This document shows positions 28,051-35,549 of a stretch of DNA of 64,000 nt, one piece after another. Where the stretch lies: positions 1 to 64,000 of the forward strand of contig NZ_MUZA01000031.1 of assembly GCF_021442385.1 (NCBI RefSeq), in the 5' to 3' direction. This DNA comes from Micromonospora sp. MH99. GTDB taxonomy: Bacteria; Actinomycetota; Actinomycetes; Mycobacteriales; Micromonosporaceae. The position numbers and the translations under genes were made by a program. Below the pieces are notes generated by a model. It was given only the letters and a program-made list of their open reading frames with translations, searched no databases and was not told the DNA's origin. Position 1 is the stretch's first letter. The number at the start of each line of letters is the position of its first letter.

Positions 28051-29256
28051 GTGCACCGCGTGGTCGTCACCGGGCTCGGACCGGTGTCCGGCATCGGCAT
28101 CGGCGTGAACGAGTTCACCGACGGGCTGCGCTCCGGCCGCTCGGCCGCCGCGCCCATCACGAGCTTCGACGCGAGCGGGTTCCCGCACCACTTCGCCGGT
28201 GAGGTGCCCGCGTTCCGGCCGGAGGCGCTGCTGCGGCGGCTGCGGGTCGACGAGTGGGGCCGCTCGGCGCTGTTCGCGGCGGCGGCGGCCCGGCTGGCCG
28301 CGATGGACGCGGGTCTGTCGCTGCCGGCCACCGACCCGGCGCGCGTCGGCGCGGTCGTCGGCACCACCAGCGGCGAGTCCACTGTGGTGGAGCAGCTCAC
28401 CGCCGAGCTGGTGGCCGGTGGCTACCCGGCCATGTCCGCCGAGGCGCTGCGCCAGGCGCCGGCCGAGCGGCTGTCCTACGCGGTGAGCGCGGAGCTGGGG
28501 CTGGCCGGGGAGTCGGTCACCCTCACCACCGCCTGCTCGGCCAGCAACTACGCCATCGGGTACGCGTACGACCTGTTGTGCTGGGGTGAGGCGGACGTGA
28601 TGCTGGCCGGCGGCGCCGATTCGGTGTGCCGGTGGGCGCACGCCGGCTTCTACCGGCTCGGCGCGTTGACCGAGCGGGCGTGCCGGCCGTTCGACCGGGA
28701 CCGCTCCGGCATCCTCACCGGTGAGGGCGGCGCGGCGCTGGTGCTGGAGACCCTGGAGCACGCGCAGGACCGGGGCGCCCGGATCTACGCCGAGGTGCTC
28801 GGGTACGGCGTCAACTGCGACGCCCACCACATGGTCGCGCCCAACGAGGAGAGCGTCGCGGCGTGCATGCGGCTGGCGCAGGCGAACGCCGGGGTCAAAC
28901 CGGAGGACATCGACTACATCAGCACGCACGGCACCGGCACGCCCGCCAACGACCTGTGCGAGGCGCGGGCCATCCGGGCGGTGTTCGGCGACCGGGTGCC
29001 GCCGGTCAGCTCGATCAAGTCGATGCTCGGGCACACGATGGGCGCGGCGAGCGGGTTCGGCGCGATCGCCACGACGCTGGGCATCCGGCACGGGTTCCTG
29101 CCTCCGACCATCAACTGGGCCAACCCGGACCCGGAGCTGTCGTGGATCGATCCGGTGCCGAACACGGCCCGCCCGGCCACGGTGCGGGTGGCGCAGAACA
29201 ACGGCTTCGCGTTCGGCGGCAACAACGCCATCACGATCTTCGGGGCGATCCGGTGA
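28051..29256 (+). CDS. beta-ketoacyl-ACP synthase with complete Cys-His-His triad (FabF-like)
   Basis: A 401-residue thiolase-fold ketosynthase. The nucleophile is Cys162 in TTACSASNYAIG. His293 lies in STHGTGTPANDLCE and His328 in MLGHTMGAASG, so the decarboxylative condensing triad is intact. GFAFGGNNAITIFG is the usual C-terminal strand. It probably forms a dimer with one of the degenerate ketosynthase-like proteins encoded downstream, as in KS-alpha/chain-length-factor pairs. GTG at 28051 is 2 bp after the ACP stop, and its TGA overlaps the next GTG. Among the four ketosynthase-like genes it is the most canonical. Confidence 0.93.
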   Translation: MHRVVVTGLGPVSGIGIGVNEFTDGLRSGRSAAAPITSFDASGFPHHFAGEVPAFRPEALLRRLRVDEWGRSALFAAAAARLAAMDAGLSLPATDPARVGAVVGTTSGESTVVEQLTAELVAGGYPAMSAEALRQAPAERLSYAVSAELGLAGESVTLTTACSASNYAIGYAYDLLCWGEADVMLAGGADSVCRWAHAGFYRLGALTERACRPFDRDRSGILTGEGGAALVLETLEHAQDRGARIYAEVLGYGVNCDAHHMVAPNEESVAACMRLAQANAGVKPEDIDYISTHGTGTPANDLCEARAIRAVFGDRVPPVSSIKSMLGHTMGAASGFGAIATTLGIRHGFLPPTINWANPDPELSWIDPVPNTARPATVRVAQNNGFAFGGNNAITIFGAIR

Positions 29257-30287
29257 CCGCCCTGGTGAGCGGCTGGGGAGTGCTCAGCGCGGCCGGGGAG
29301 TCGGTCACCGAGCTGCTGGCCGCCGTCCGCGCCGGCACGGTCGTCGGCGTCGACGTGGGCGACCGCTTCGACGAGCCGCTGCCCACGGCGCAGGCCCCGG
29401 CGATCGCCGACTTCGACGTACGCCGACTGCTGGGCCGCAAGGGCACCAGCTTCCTGGACCGGGCTACCGCGCTGGCGATGGTGGCCTGCGGGCGGGCACT
29501 GGCCGACGGGGGGCTCACCCCCGACGACGACAACCGGCACCGCGTCGGCGTGGTGCTGGGCACCACCACCGGCAGCCTGAAGTCGACGATGGACTTCTCC
29601 CGCGAGACGCTGGTGCAGGACAAGCCGTACCTGGTCAACCCGGTGTTGTTCCCGAACACGGTGATGAACTGCGCCAGCGGGCAGGCCGCGATCCGCTACG
29701 GGCTGCGCGGCGTCAACGCCACAGTGGCCGGCGGCCCGCTCGCCTTCCTGTACGCGCTGCGCTACGCGCTCAACGCCCTGCGCCGGGGATACGTCGACGC
29801 CCTGCTGGTCGGCGGGGTCGAGGAGTACACGCCGAACACGGCGTGGGCGGCGGAGCTGACCGGCGCCGGCCCGGCCGGTGAGGCCGCGGCGGTCTACCTG
29901 CTGCGCCGCCCGACGCCCGGCCTCACCGGGGCTCCGCGCGCCCAGGTGCTCGCGGTGGCCACCGGTTTCCAGCCGGAGCAGGGCGTCGACGGGCTCACCG
30001 GCTGCGTACGCCGGGCGCTGGCCACGGCCAAGGTCCGCCCGCCCGACGTGTGGGCAGTCGCGAGCGGCGATCTCGACGCCGACAGCCTGTCCGAGGTGCT
30101 GCCGGCGGCCGCGCAGCGGTTGTCGGTGCGTCCGGCGCTCGGTGACTGTCAGTCCGCCACCGGCGCGCTGGCGCTGGGCGTGCTGCTGGGCCGCTACGCC
30201 GAGGACCCGGCCGCACGCGGTCGGCCCGCGCTGATCGTCGGACGCTCCCGCGACGGCGCGGTCGCCGCGGCAGTGGTGCGGGGGTAG
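29253..30287 (+). CDS. ketosynthase-like protein with lost His residues (CLF-like)
   Basis: A 344-residue thiolase-fold protein. The Cys position is kept (VMNCASGQAAI, Cys about 140) and the start (SGWGVLSAAGESV) resembles ketosynthases. The HGTGT motif is absent, replaced by VWAVASGDLDAD, and the second His motif reads LGDCQSATGALALG. It cannot catalyse ordinary decarboxylative condensation and most likely serves as a chain-length-factor-type partner of the 28051 or 30291 protein. Classical chain length factors lose the Cys instead, so this arrangement is different. Both ends overlap or nearly touch neighbouring genes. Confidence 0.8.
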   Translation: MTALVSGWGVLSAAGESVTELLAAVRAGTVVGVDVGDRFDEPLPTAQAPAIADFDVRRLLGRKGTSFLDRATALAMVACGRALADGGLTPDDDNRHRVGVVLGTTTGSLKSTMDFSRETLVQDKPYLVNPVLFPNTVMNCASGQAAIRYGLRGVNATVAGGPLAFLYALRYALNALRRGYVDALLVGGVEEYTPNTAWAAELTGAGPAGEAAAVYLLRRPTPGLTGAPRAQVLAVATGFQPEQGVDGLTGCVRRALATAKVRPPDVWAVASGDLDADSLSEVLPAAAQRLSVRPALGDCQSATGALALGVLLGRYAEDPAARGRPALIVGRSRDGAVAAAVVRG

Positions 30288-30290
30288 GAC

Positions 30291-31406
30291 ATGGCCGCCA
30301 CCATCACCGCCACCGCCGTCCGTACCTGCTTCGGCGACGGCCCGGCCACCGTCGCGGCGCTGCTGCGCGGCGCGTGCGGCGCCGCCGGGCTGCGGCGCTC
30401 GGACCCGGCCCGGGTGGGGGTCGGCCACGGCTACCCGATCGATGACGACGCGCCGTTCGGCCCGAGCCGCTGGCTGACCGACTGCGTGGCCGAGGCCGTC
30501 GCCGCCGCCGGCCTCGACGCACGTCGACAGCGGGTGGTGAGCCTCGTCGGCACCGGGCTGCGCGAGTCGGCCGAGGTGGAACGGGCGGCCCTCGCGGGCT
30601 CGGTGGACTTTCCGGCCGAGCGGCTGCACTTCGCCGACGCCGTCGCCAGCGCGGTACCCGGCGTGCAGCGGGTGGTCACCCTGGCCAACGCGTGCAGCGC
30701 CGGCGGTTCCGCCCTCGCCCTGGCACAGGACCTGGTGGAGACCGGCGAGGCGGACGCCGTGCTGGTCGGCGGCACCGATGGCAGCAGCGCCTCCATGCTG
30801 GCGATGATCGGCCGGGTGGCCGCCCGGCCGACCGGCCGGGTGCGGCCCTTCGACGCCGACCGGGCCGGTGTGCTGCTCGGCGACGGCGCGGCGGTGCTGG
30901 TGGTCGAGCCGGAGCGACCCGGCCGTGGGTTGGCCCGGCTGCTCGCCACCGGGTTGTCCTGCGACGCCGGGCACGAGACGGCGCCGGACCCGGCGGGCAT
31001 CCTGCGGGCGGTCCGCGACGCCCACCAGCGCGCCGAGCGCCGGCCCGAGCAGGTCGACCTGGTCCTGGCGCACGGCACCGGCACGACGCTGAACGACGAG
31101 ACCGAGGCGCGTGTCATCGCCGAGGTGTTCGCCGGGTGCGAGCCCGGCCCCCTGGTCACCGCCCTCAAGGGCGCCGTCGGCCACACGTCGGGAGGTTCGG
31201 CGCTGCTCAGCGTCGCCGTCGCCGTCGAGATCCTGCGCACCGGTCGGGTGCCGCCGGTGGTCGGCCTGACCCGGCCGGCGCCCGAGGCGGCCGCGCTGCG
31301 GCTGGTCCGCGAGGCGGCCGCACGGGCGGACGTGCGGGTGGCGCAGGTGGACGCGTTCGGCTTCGGCGGTCTCAATGCCGTCACCCTCCTGGAGGCGCTG
31401 CGATGA
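30291..31406 (+). CDS. second beta-ketoacyl synthase with complete triad
   Basis: A 371-residue ketosynthase, diverged from the 28051 protein. Cys135 lies in LANACSAGGSALAL, His261 in LAHGTGTTLNDETE and His298 in AVGHTSGGSALLSV. All three residues are present although the N-terminal part is shortened (start ITATAVRTCFGDG). The end AFGFGGLNAVTLLE is normal. It probably pairs with the degenerate protein encoded immediately downstream, so the operon seems to hold two ketosynthase heterodimers. One may handle initiation and the other elongation, by analogy with aryl polyene systems. ATG 30291 is 3 bp after the previous stop, and its TGA overlaps the next ATG. Confidence 0.9.
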   Translation: MAATITATAVRTCFGDGPATVAALLRGACGAAGLRRSDPARVGVGHGYPIDDDAPFGPSRWLTDCVAEAVAAAGLDARRQRVVSLVGTGLRESAEVERAALAGSVDFPAERLHFADAVASAVPGVQRVVTLANACSAGGSALALAQDLVETGEADAVLVGGTDGSSASMLAMIGRVAARPTGRVRPFDADRAGVLLGDGAAVLVVEPERPGRGLARLLATGLSCDAGHETAPDPAGILRAVRDAHQRAERRPEQVDLVLAHGTGTTLNDETEARVIAEVFAGCEPGPLVTALKGAVGHTSGGSALLSVAVAVEILRTGRVPPVVGLTRPAPEAAALRLVREAAARADVRVAQVDAFGFGGLNAVTLLEALR

Positions 31407-32392
31407 CGGACCGCGTCCACGCCGGGCACCTCGCGCCGACACCGGATCGCGGCGTGCCGCCGCCCGCGTCCCGCCGCCCGGGCCAGGTGACCCGGCCCGG
31501 TCGGTCCATCACCGACGCGCGCTCCGGAGCCGACCCGGATCGACAGGTGGCCGCCGTTCTCGCGGCGGCGCTGCACCTGCCCGGAGCAGACCTGCCGGCT
31601 GGCGTCGCCGACGAGGAACCCGCCTGCCCACCCGAGCGGGCCGCCGACCTGCTCGGCCGCAAGGGTCTGCTGGCCAAGGAGCCGGCCACCCGACTCGCCC
31701 TCTGCGCCGTGCATCGGGCGCTGGGCCTCGCGCCGAAGGCGCCCCGCCCGAGCGGACCGGCGGATCCGCGTACCGCGGTGGTGGTCAGCTCCAACCTCGG
31801 CAACGTCGCCACCGTCGGCGACATCGCCCGCCGGCTGCGCGAGGGCGGCCCACGCGAGGTCGGCCCGTTGGAGGCGCCGAACGCCTCCAGCAACGTCATC
31901 GCCGGCGCGATCGCGATCTGGTTCCGCTTCGGGGGCCCCAACCTCACCGTCTGCTCCGGCGCGACCGCCGGCCTGGACGCGATCTGGCTGGCCGGGCTGC
32001 TGCTGCGTACCGGCCGCGCCGACCGGGTCGTCGTGGTCGGCACCGAGCCGGACGACCCGCAGGCCCAGGCCCTGCACGCCGCCCGGGACGGCGTCACCGA
32101 CGCCCGACCGCTGCGCGCCGGGGCGGCCTGCCTGCTGCTCGGCCGGGTCGACGCCGCGCCGCACCCGTTGGCCCTGCTGGGGCCCGTGCGGGCGGGCGTT
32201 CCCGTCGACGGCACACCTCGCGGCCTGCTCATCGACGCGGCCGCCGTGGCGGGCGACCACTACGGCGCGGCGGGAGTCGTGCACACGGCGCTGGCCGTAC
32301 GCCTCGCCGCGACCAACGCGACGGTCACGGTCCGCTGCGGCGACCCCGTCGACGGCATGCGCGAACTCGACGTCCGGGCGGCCCGGCGATGA
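31403..32392 (+). CDS. shortened ketosynthase-like protein (KS partner)
   Basis: A 329-residue thiolase-fold remnant. A Pro/Arg-rich N-terminal stretch of about 60 residues is followed by ketosynthase-like segments (AVVVSSNLGNVATVGD, PNASSNVIAGAIAIWF, LTVCSGATAGLDAIWLAGLL). Cys sits at the nucleophile position in VCSGATAG. No HGTGT or GH motif occurs, and the C-terminal condensing half is much reduced (ATNATVTVRCGDPVDG). It is probably a structural partner of the 30291 ketosynthase. The gene is coupled on both sides by ATGA overlaps (31403-31406, 32389-32392). An acyltransferase or specificity role is possible. Confidence 0.75.
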   Translation: MTDRVHAGHLAPTPDRGVPPPASRRPGQVTRPGRSITDARSGADPDRQVAAVLAAALHLPGADLPAGVADEEPACPPERAADLLGRKGLLAKEPATRLALCAVHRALGLAPKAPRPSGPADPRTAVVVSSNLGNVATVGDIARRLREGGPREVGPLEAPNASSNVIAGAIAIWFRFGGPNLTVCSGATAGLDAIWLAGLLLRTGRADRVVVVGTEPDDPQAQALHAARDGVTDARPLRAGAACLLLGRVDAAPHPLALLGPVRAGVPVDGTPRGLLIDAAAVAGDHYGAAGVVHTALAVRLAATNATVTVRCGDPVDGMRELDVRAARR

Positions 32393-33198
32393 GCGGCGCA
32401 CCACCGGCGGTCGCCGTGCACCGGCTCGCCGGCCCGGACACCGGGACGCCCACCGTGCTGCTCGCGCACGGCATGTCCGACGCCTGGCGCAGCTGGCGGC
32501 CCCTGGCGCAGCGGCTGCCCTCCGGCTGGCGGCTGCTCGCGGCCGAGCTGCCGTGGAAGGCCGGCACCGATCACCGCTGGCGGCGTCGGGGCACCCCGGG
32601 CGCCTGGCTCGCCGCCGCCGTCCGGGCCCTGGCCACGCCCCCCGACGTCGTGGTCGGCCACTCGCTCGGCGCGAACGCGGTGCTGGAGATGCTCGCCACC
32701 GAACCGGACGTCGCCCCGCGCGGAGCCATGCTCATCGCGCCGTTCTACTGCCCGCCCGATCTGCCGATCACCTGGGCGGTGCACGAGCGGGCGCAGGCCA
32801 ACTTCGTCCAGATCATCGACGAGGGGCTGCGCCACCGCCTCGGCCCCCGGCTGGCCGACCTGGACGCCGAGACCCTGACCGCCATGCGGGACATCATGGT
32901 GGACCGGATCGGCCCCGTCGGTTTCACCACCCTGTTCGACCACTTCACCGCGACCGCCGGCCTGCCGCTGCACGCGGTGACCGTGCCGACCATGGTGCTC
33001 ACCGGCGGCCGGGACCCCGGCCTCGACGGCCCGCGCGTCGGCGCGCTGCGGGCCGAACTTCCCGACGCGCACGTCGTCGTGGAGCCGGACTTTCACCACT
33101 TCTGTCATCTCGACCGGGCGGCCGAGGTGGCCCGACACGTCGCGGGCTTCGTCGAGAAGGTCTGCCCCGACCCCGCGATCCGAGGAGGTACGCCGTGA
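32389..33198 (+). CDS. alpha/beta-hydrolase
   Basis: A 269-residue alpha/beta-hydrolase fold enzyme. LLAHGMSDAWRSWRPLA holds the oxyanion-hole HG. The nucleophile elbow is VVGHSLGANAVLEM, the acid strand is VLTGGRDPG, and the base His is expected in FHHFCHLDRAAEV. It could release the chain from the ACP or hydrolyse an ester or thioester intermediate. Its position between ketosynthase-like genes and a hotdog thioesterase fits a release or editing role but does not prove it. It overlaps both neighbours by 4 bp. Confidence 0.85.
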   Translation: MSGAPPAVAVHRLAGPDTGTPTVLLAHGMSDAWRSWRPLAQRLPSGWRLLAAELPWKAGTDHRWRRRGTPGAWLAAAVRALATPPDVVVGHSLGANAVLEMLATEPDVAPRGAMLIAPFYCPPDLPITWAVHERAQANFVQIIDEGLRHRLGPRLADLDAETLTAMRDIMVDRIGPVGFTTLFDHFTATAGLPLHAVTVPTMVLTGGRDPGLDGPRVGALRAELPDAHVVVEPDFHHFCHLDRAAEVARHVAGFVEKVCPDPAIRGGTP

Positions 33199-34103
33199 CC
33201 ACGGCGGTTGAGAACGCATCCGTGACGCTGTCGGCCCGGCCCGGGTTCGAGGGCGCGAACATCCGCACCTGGATCGGCTTCAAACACTTCGCGTACCTGG
33301 TGGAGCAGGGTGTGCTGCAGTGGTTCCGGGAGCGGGGGCACGGCCCCGGCCAGCTCTACCACCAGCACGGGGTGGGGTTGTCGATCCGGGACTGTTCGCT
33401 GCTGCTGCCCGCCGTCCTCGACGTCGATGACACCGCGACGGTGGTGGTGACCCCCGCCGCCAACGGCCGGTTCGCGGTGCGGATGGGTGTGCGCCGCGAC
33501 GCCGACGTCACCGTGTGCCGGGCCCGGGTGCGGGTGGCTCTGGTGCGGGAGGCGGACGTACCGCAGGGGGCGCCGCTGCCGGCGGAGCTGGCCGGCCTGG
33601 TCGAGGAGCCGGCCGCTGGCGAGCCGGGCGCCCCCGCCGGCGCGGACCCGGCCGATGAGTTGCGCGCCGCCGGAGCGGGGTTCGTGTGGCAGTGGCGGGT
33701 GCCCTACTTCTACTGCCAGTACTCGCAGCGGATGCAGCACTCCGGGTACGTCCGGCTGCTGGAGGAGGTGGTCGACCGCTACCTCGCCGACCGGGGTGTG
33801 TCGGTGGGCCGGATGCTGCGCGAGCGGGGCTGGATCCCGGTGGTGTCCCGCGCCCGCGTCGAGGTGCTCGGCGACGCCCACCTCGACGAGCCCGTGTGGG
33901 TCACCTTCACCGTCACCGACGTGCTCAAGGACGTCACGTACGACGCGCGGATGGACTGCCACGTCGTGCGCGACGGTCGCCTGGTCCGGGTGGCGACGGC
34001 CAGCATCCTGCACGGGTACGCGGTCAGCCGCGGCCCCGAGGCGGGCCGGCTCGCCACCCTGGACGGGGACACCGTGGCGGCGTTGACCGGCGGGCGGCGG
34101 TGA
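33195..34103 (+). CDS. double-hotdog acyl thioesterase-like protein
   Basis: A 302-residue protein made of two hotdog-like halves joined by a Pro/Ala-rich linker (about residues 136-158). The first half has WIGFKHFAYLVEQGVLQWF and QHGVGLSIRDCSLLLPAVL. The second has YCQYSQRMQHSGYVRLLEE, where a 4HBT-type enzyme would have D-x-x-x-H-V-N. It has the size of acyl-ACP or acyl-CoA thioesterases of the 4HBT/FadM type. GAGGAGG at 33182-33188 serves the GTG start at 33195. A thioesterase, or a dehydratase-like non-hydrolytic hotdog, are both possible. It lies in the long operon between a hydrolase and a DsbA-fold isomerase. Confidence 0.68.
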   Translation: MTTAVENASVTLSARPGFEGANIRTWIGFKHFAYLVEQGVLQWFRERGHGPGQLYHQHGVGLSIRDCSLLLPAVLDVDDTATVVVTPAANGRFAVRMGVRRDADVTVCRARVRVALVREADVPQGAPLPAELAGLVEEPAAGEPGAPAGADPADELRAAGAGFVWQWRVPYFYCQYSQRMQHSGYVRLLEEVVDRYLADRGVSVGRMLRERGWIPVVSRARVEVLGDAHLDEPVWVTFTVTDVLKDVTYDARMDCHVVRDGRLVRVATASILHGYAVSRGPEAGRLATLDGDTVAALTGGRR

Positions 34104-34795
34104 TGGCCGCCAAGCAGCCCCGCCTGTACTTCTCCTTCCGCAGCCCGTACAGCTGGCTGGCCGTGGAGCGGCTGACCCGGGCACTGGGCCGGCCGCAGGA
34201 GGTGCTGGAGTTCATCCCGTACTGGGACCCGGACGCGCGGACCGAGGCGGCGCTGACCGCCCGGGGCGGCGCCTTCCACTACGTGCAGATGAGCAAGCCC
34301 AAGCACCTGTACCTGCTCCAGGACGCCAAGCGGCAGGCCCAACGGCTGGGCCTGCCGATGCGCTGGCCGATCGACATCGACCCGTGGTGGGAGGTCCCGC
34401 ACCTGGGTTGGCTGGCCGCCCGGGAGCAGGGCGCGGGGGAGGCGTTCTACCGGGAGGTGATCGCCGCCCGCTGGCAGCGGGGCGAGGACGTGTGCACCCC
34501 CGAGGTGATCGCCGAGGTCGCCGAGCGGGCCGGGGTGGACCCGGCGGTGGTGCTCGGCGCGGTCGAGGACGAGGGCGTCCGGGCGGCCGGGGCGCACTGC
34601 CTGCTGCGGGCGTACGAGGAGGACATCTTCGGCATCCCCTACCTGCGGCTGGGCCCACACCGGTTCTGGGGCGTGGACCGGGTCGACGACTTCCTCGCCG
34701 CGTACGCCGAGCGGACCGGCACTCCTGTCGCGCCGCCCGCGGTGCCGGCGGGCGTGGGCGGGTACGACACGGACACCGGAGGCGGCTGTGGCTGA
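34103..34795 (+). CDS. DsbA-fold protein, 2-hydroxychromene-2-carboxylate isomerase-like
   Basis: A 230-residue thioredoxin/DsbA-fold protein of the HCCA isomerase-kappa GST group. The start LYFSFRSPYSWLAVERL carries the SPYS motif in place of a redox CxxC. The helical insert is followed by the cis-Pro region FGIPYLRLGPHRFWGVDR. Known relatives isomerise ring-fission products of aromatic catabolism with glutathione, which actinomycetes generally lack, so another thiol or a thiol-independent isomerisation is likely here. It overlaps the hotdog gene by one base and the aldolase gene by 8. A role in cis-trans isomerisation of a double bond in the acyl chain is speculative. Confidence 0.8.
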   Translation: MAAKQPRLYFSFRSPYSWLAVERLTRALGRPQEVLEFIPYWDPDARTEAALTARGGAFHYVQMSKPKHLYLLQDAKRQAQRLGLPMRWPIDIDPWWEVPHLGWLAAREQGAGEAFYREVIAARWQRGEDVCTPEVIAEVAERAGVDPAVVLGAVEDEGVRAAGAHCLLRAYEEDIFGIPYLRLGPHRFWGVDRVDDFLAAYAERTGTPVAPPAVPAGVGGYDTDTGGGCG

Positions 34796-35546
34796 GCGAC
34801 GGGACCCGGAACAGGAACGCGCCCACCGCCGCCGGCAGTTGGTCCTGACGCTGCGCGCGTTCGCCCTGGCGGGGTTCGACGAGGGCGCCGGCGGCCACGT
34901 CACCGCCCGGGACCCGATCGAGCCGGACACCTTCTGGATCAACCCGTTCGCCCGGCACTTCGCCCACGTCCGCGACGACGACCTGCTGCGCGTCGACCAC
35001 ACAGGTGACGTGGTCGACGGCTCCGGCCGGATCAACCCCGCCGGCTACGCCATCCACTCGGCCATCCACAAGGCCCGCCCGGACGTGGTGGCCGCCGCGC
35101 ACACCCACTCGATCCACGGTCGGGCGTTCTCGGCGCTCGGCCGGCCGCTCGCGCCGATCACCCAGGACGCGTGCGCGTTCTTCGAGGACCACGAGGTCCA
35201 CGACGAGTACGGCGGGGTCGTCCTCGACGGCGCGGAGGGGGACCGGATCGCGGCGACGCTGGGCGCCGGCAAGGCCGTCGTGCTGCGCAACCACGGGCTG
35301 CTGACGGTCGGCGGCTCGGTGGCCGAGGCGGCCTGGTGGTTCCTGGCGATGGACCGCTGCTGCCAGGTGCAGCTGCTCGCCCAGGCGGCCGGCGAGCTGG
35401 TGGTGATTCCCGCCGACGCGGCCCGGGCGGCGCGGGCGGACATCGGCACCGCGCAGATCGCCCGACTGAACTTCCGGCCGGTCGCGGAGCACGTCCTGGC
35501 CGTCAGCCCCGACCTCACGCACGGCACCACGCCCAGACAGGAGTGA
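34788..35546 (+). CDS. class II aldolase/adducin-family protein
   Basis: A 252-residue protein of the zinc-dependent class II aldolase fold, related to fuculose-phosphate aldolase. Zinc-site motifs are visible: AAAHTHSIHGRAFS (His-x-His) and VVLRNHGLLTVGGSVAEA. GGHVTARDPIEP near the N-terminus is also typical. Non-sugar members of this family occur in degradation pathways and some biosynthetic clusters, where they catalyse retro-aldol or decarboxylation reactions. GTG 34788 lies inside the end of the upstream gene (8-bp overlap). The fused ligase-P450 gene starts 3 bp downstream. Confidence 0.88.
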   Translation: MAERRDPEQERAHRRRQLVLTLRAFALAGFDEGAGGHVTARDPIEPDTFWINPFARHFAHVRDDDLLRVDHTGDVVDGSGRINPAGYAIHSAIHKARPDVVAAAHTHSIHGRAFSALGRPLAPITQDACAFFEDHEVHDEYGGVVLDGAEGDRIAATLGAGKAVVLRNHGLLTVGGSVAEAAWWFLAMDRCCQVQLLAQAAGELVVIPADAARAARADIGTAQIARLNFRPVAEHVLAVSPDLTHGTTPRQE

Positions 35547-35549
35547 CGA

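Noticed and set aside
28914-31442. 842-codon minus-strand frame opposite the ketosynthase genes
   Set aside because: Composition typical of a shadow frame; the plus-strand genes have full active-site motifs and operon spacing.
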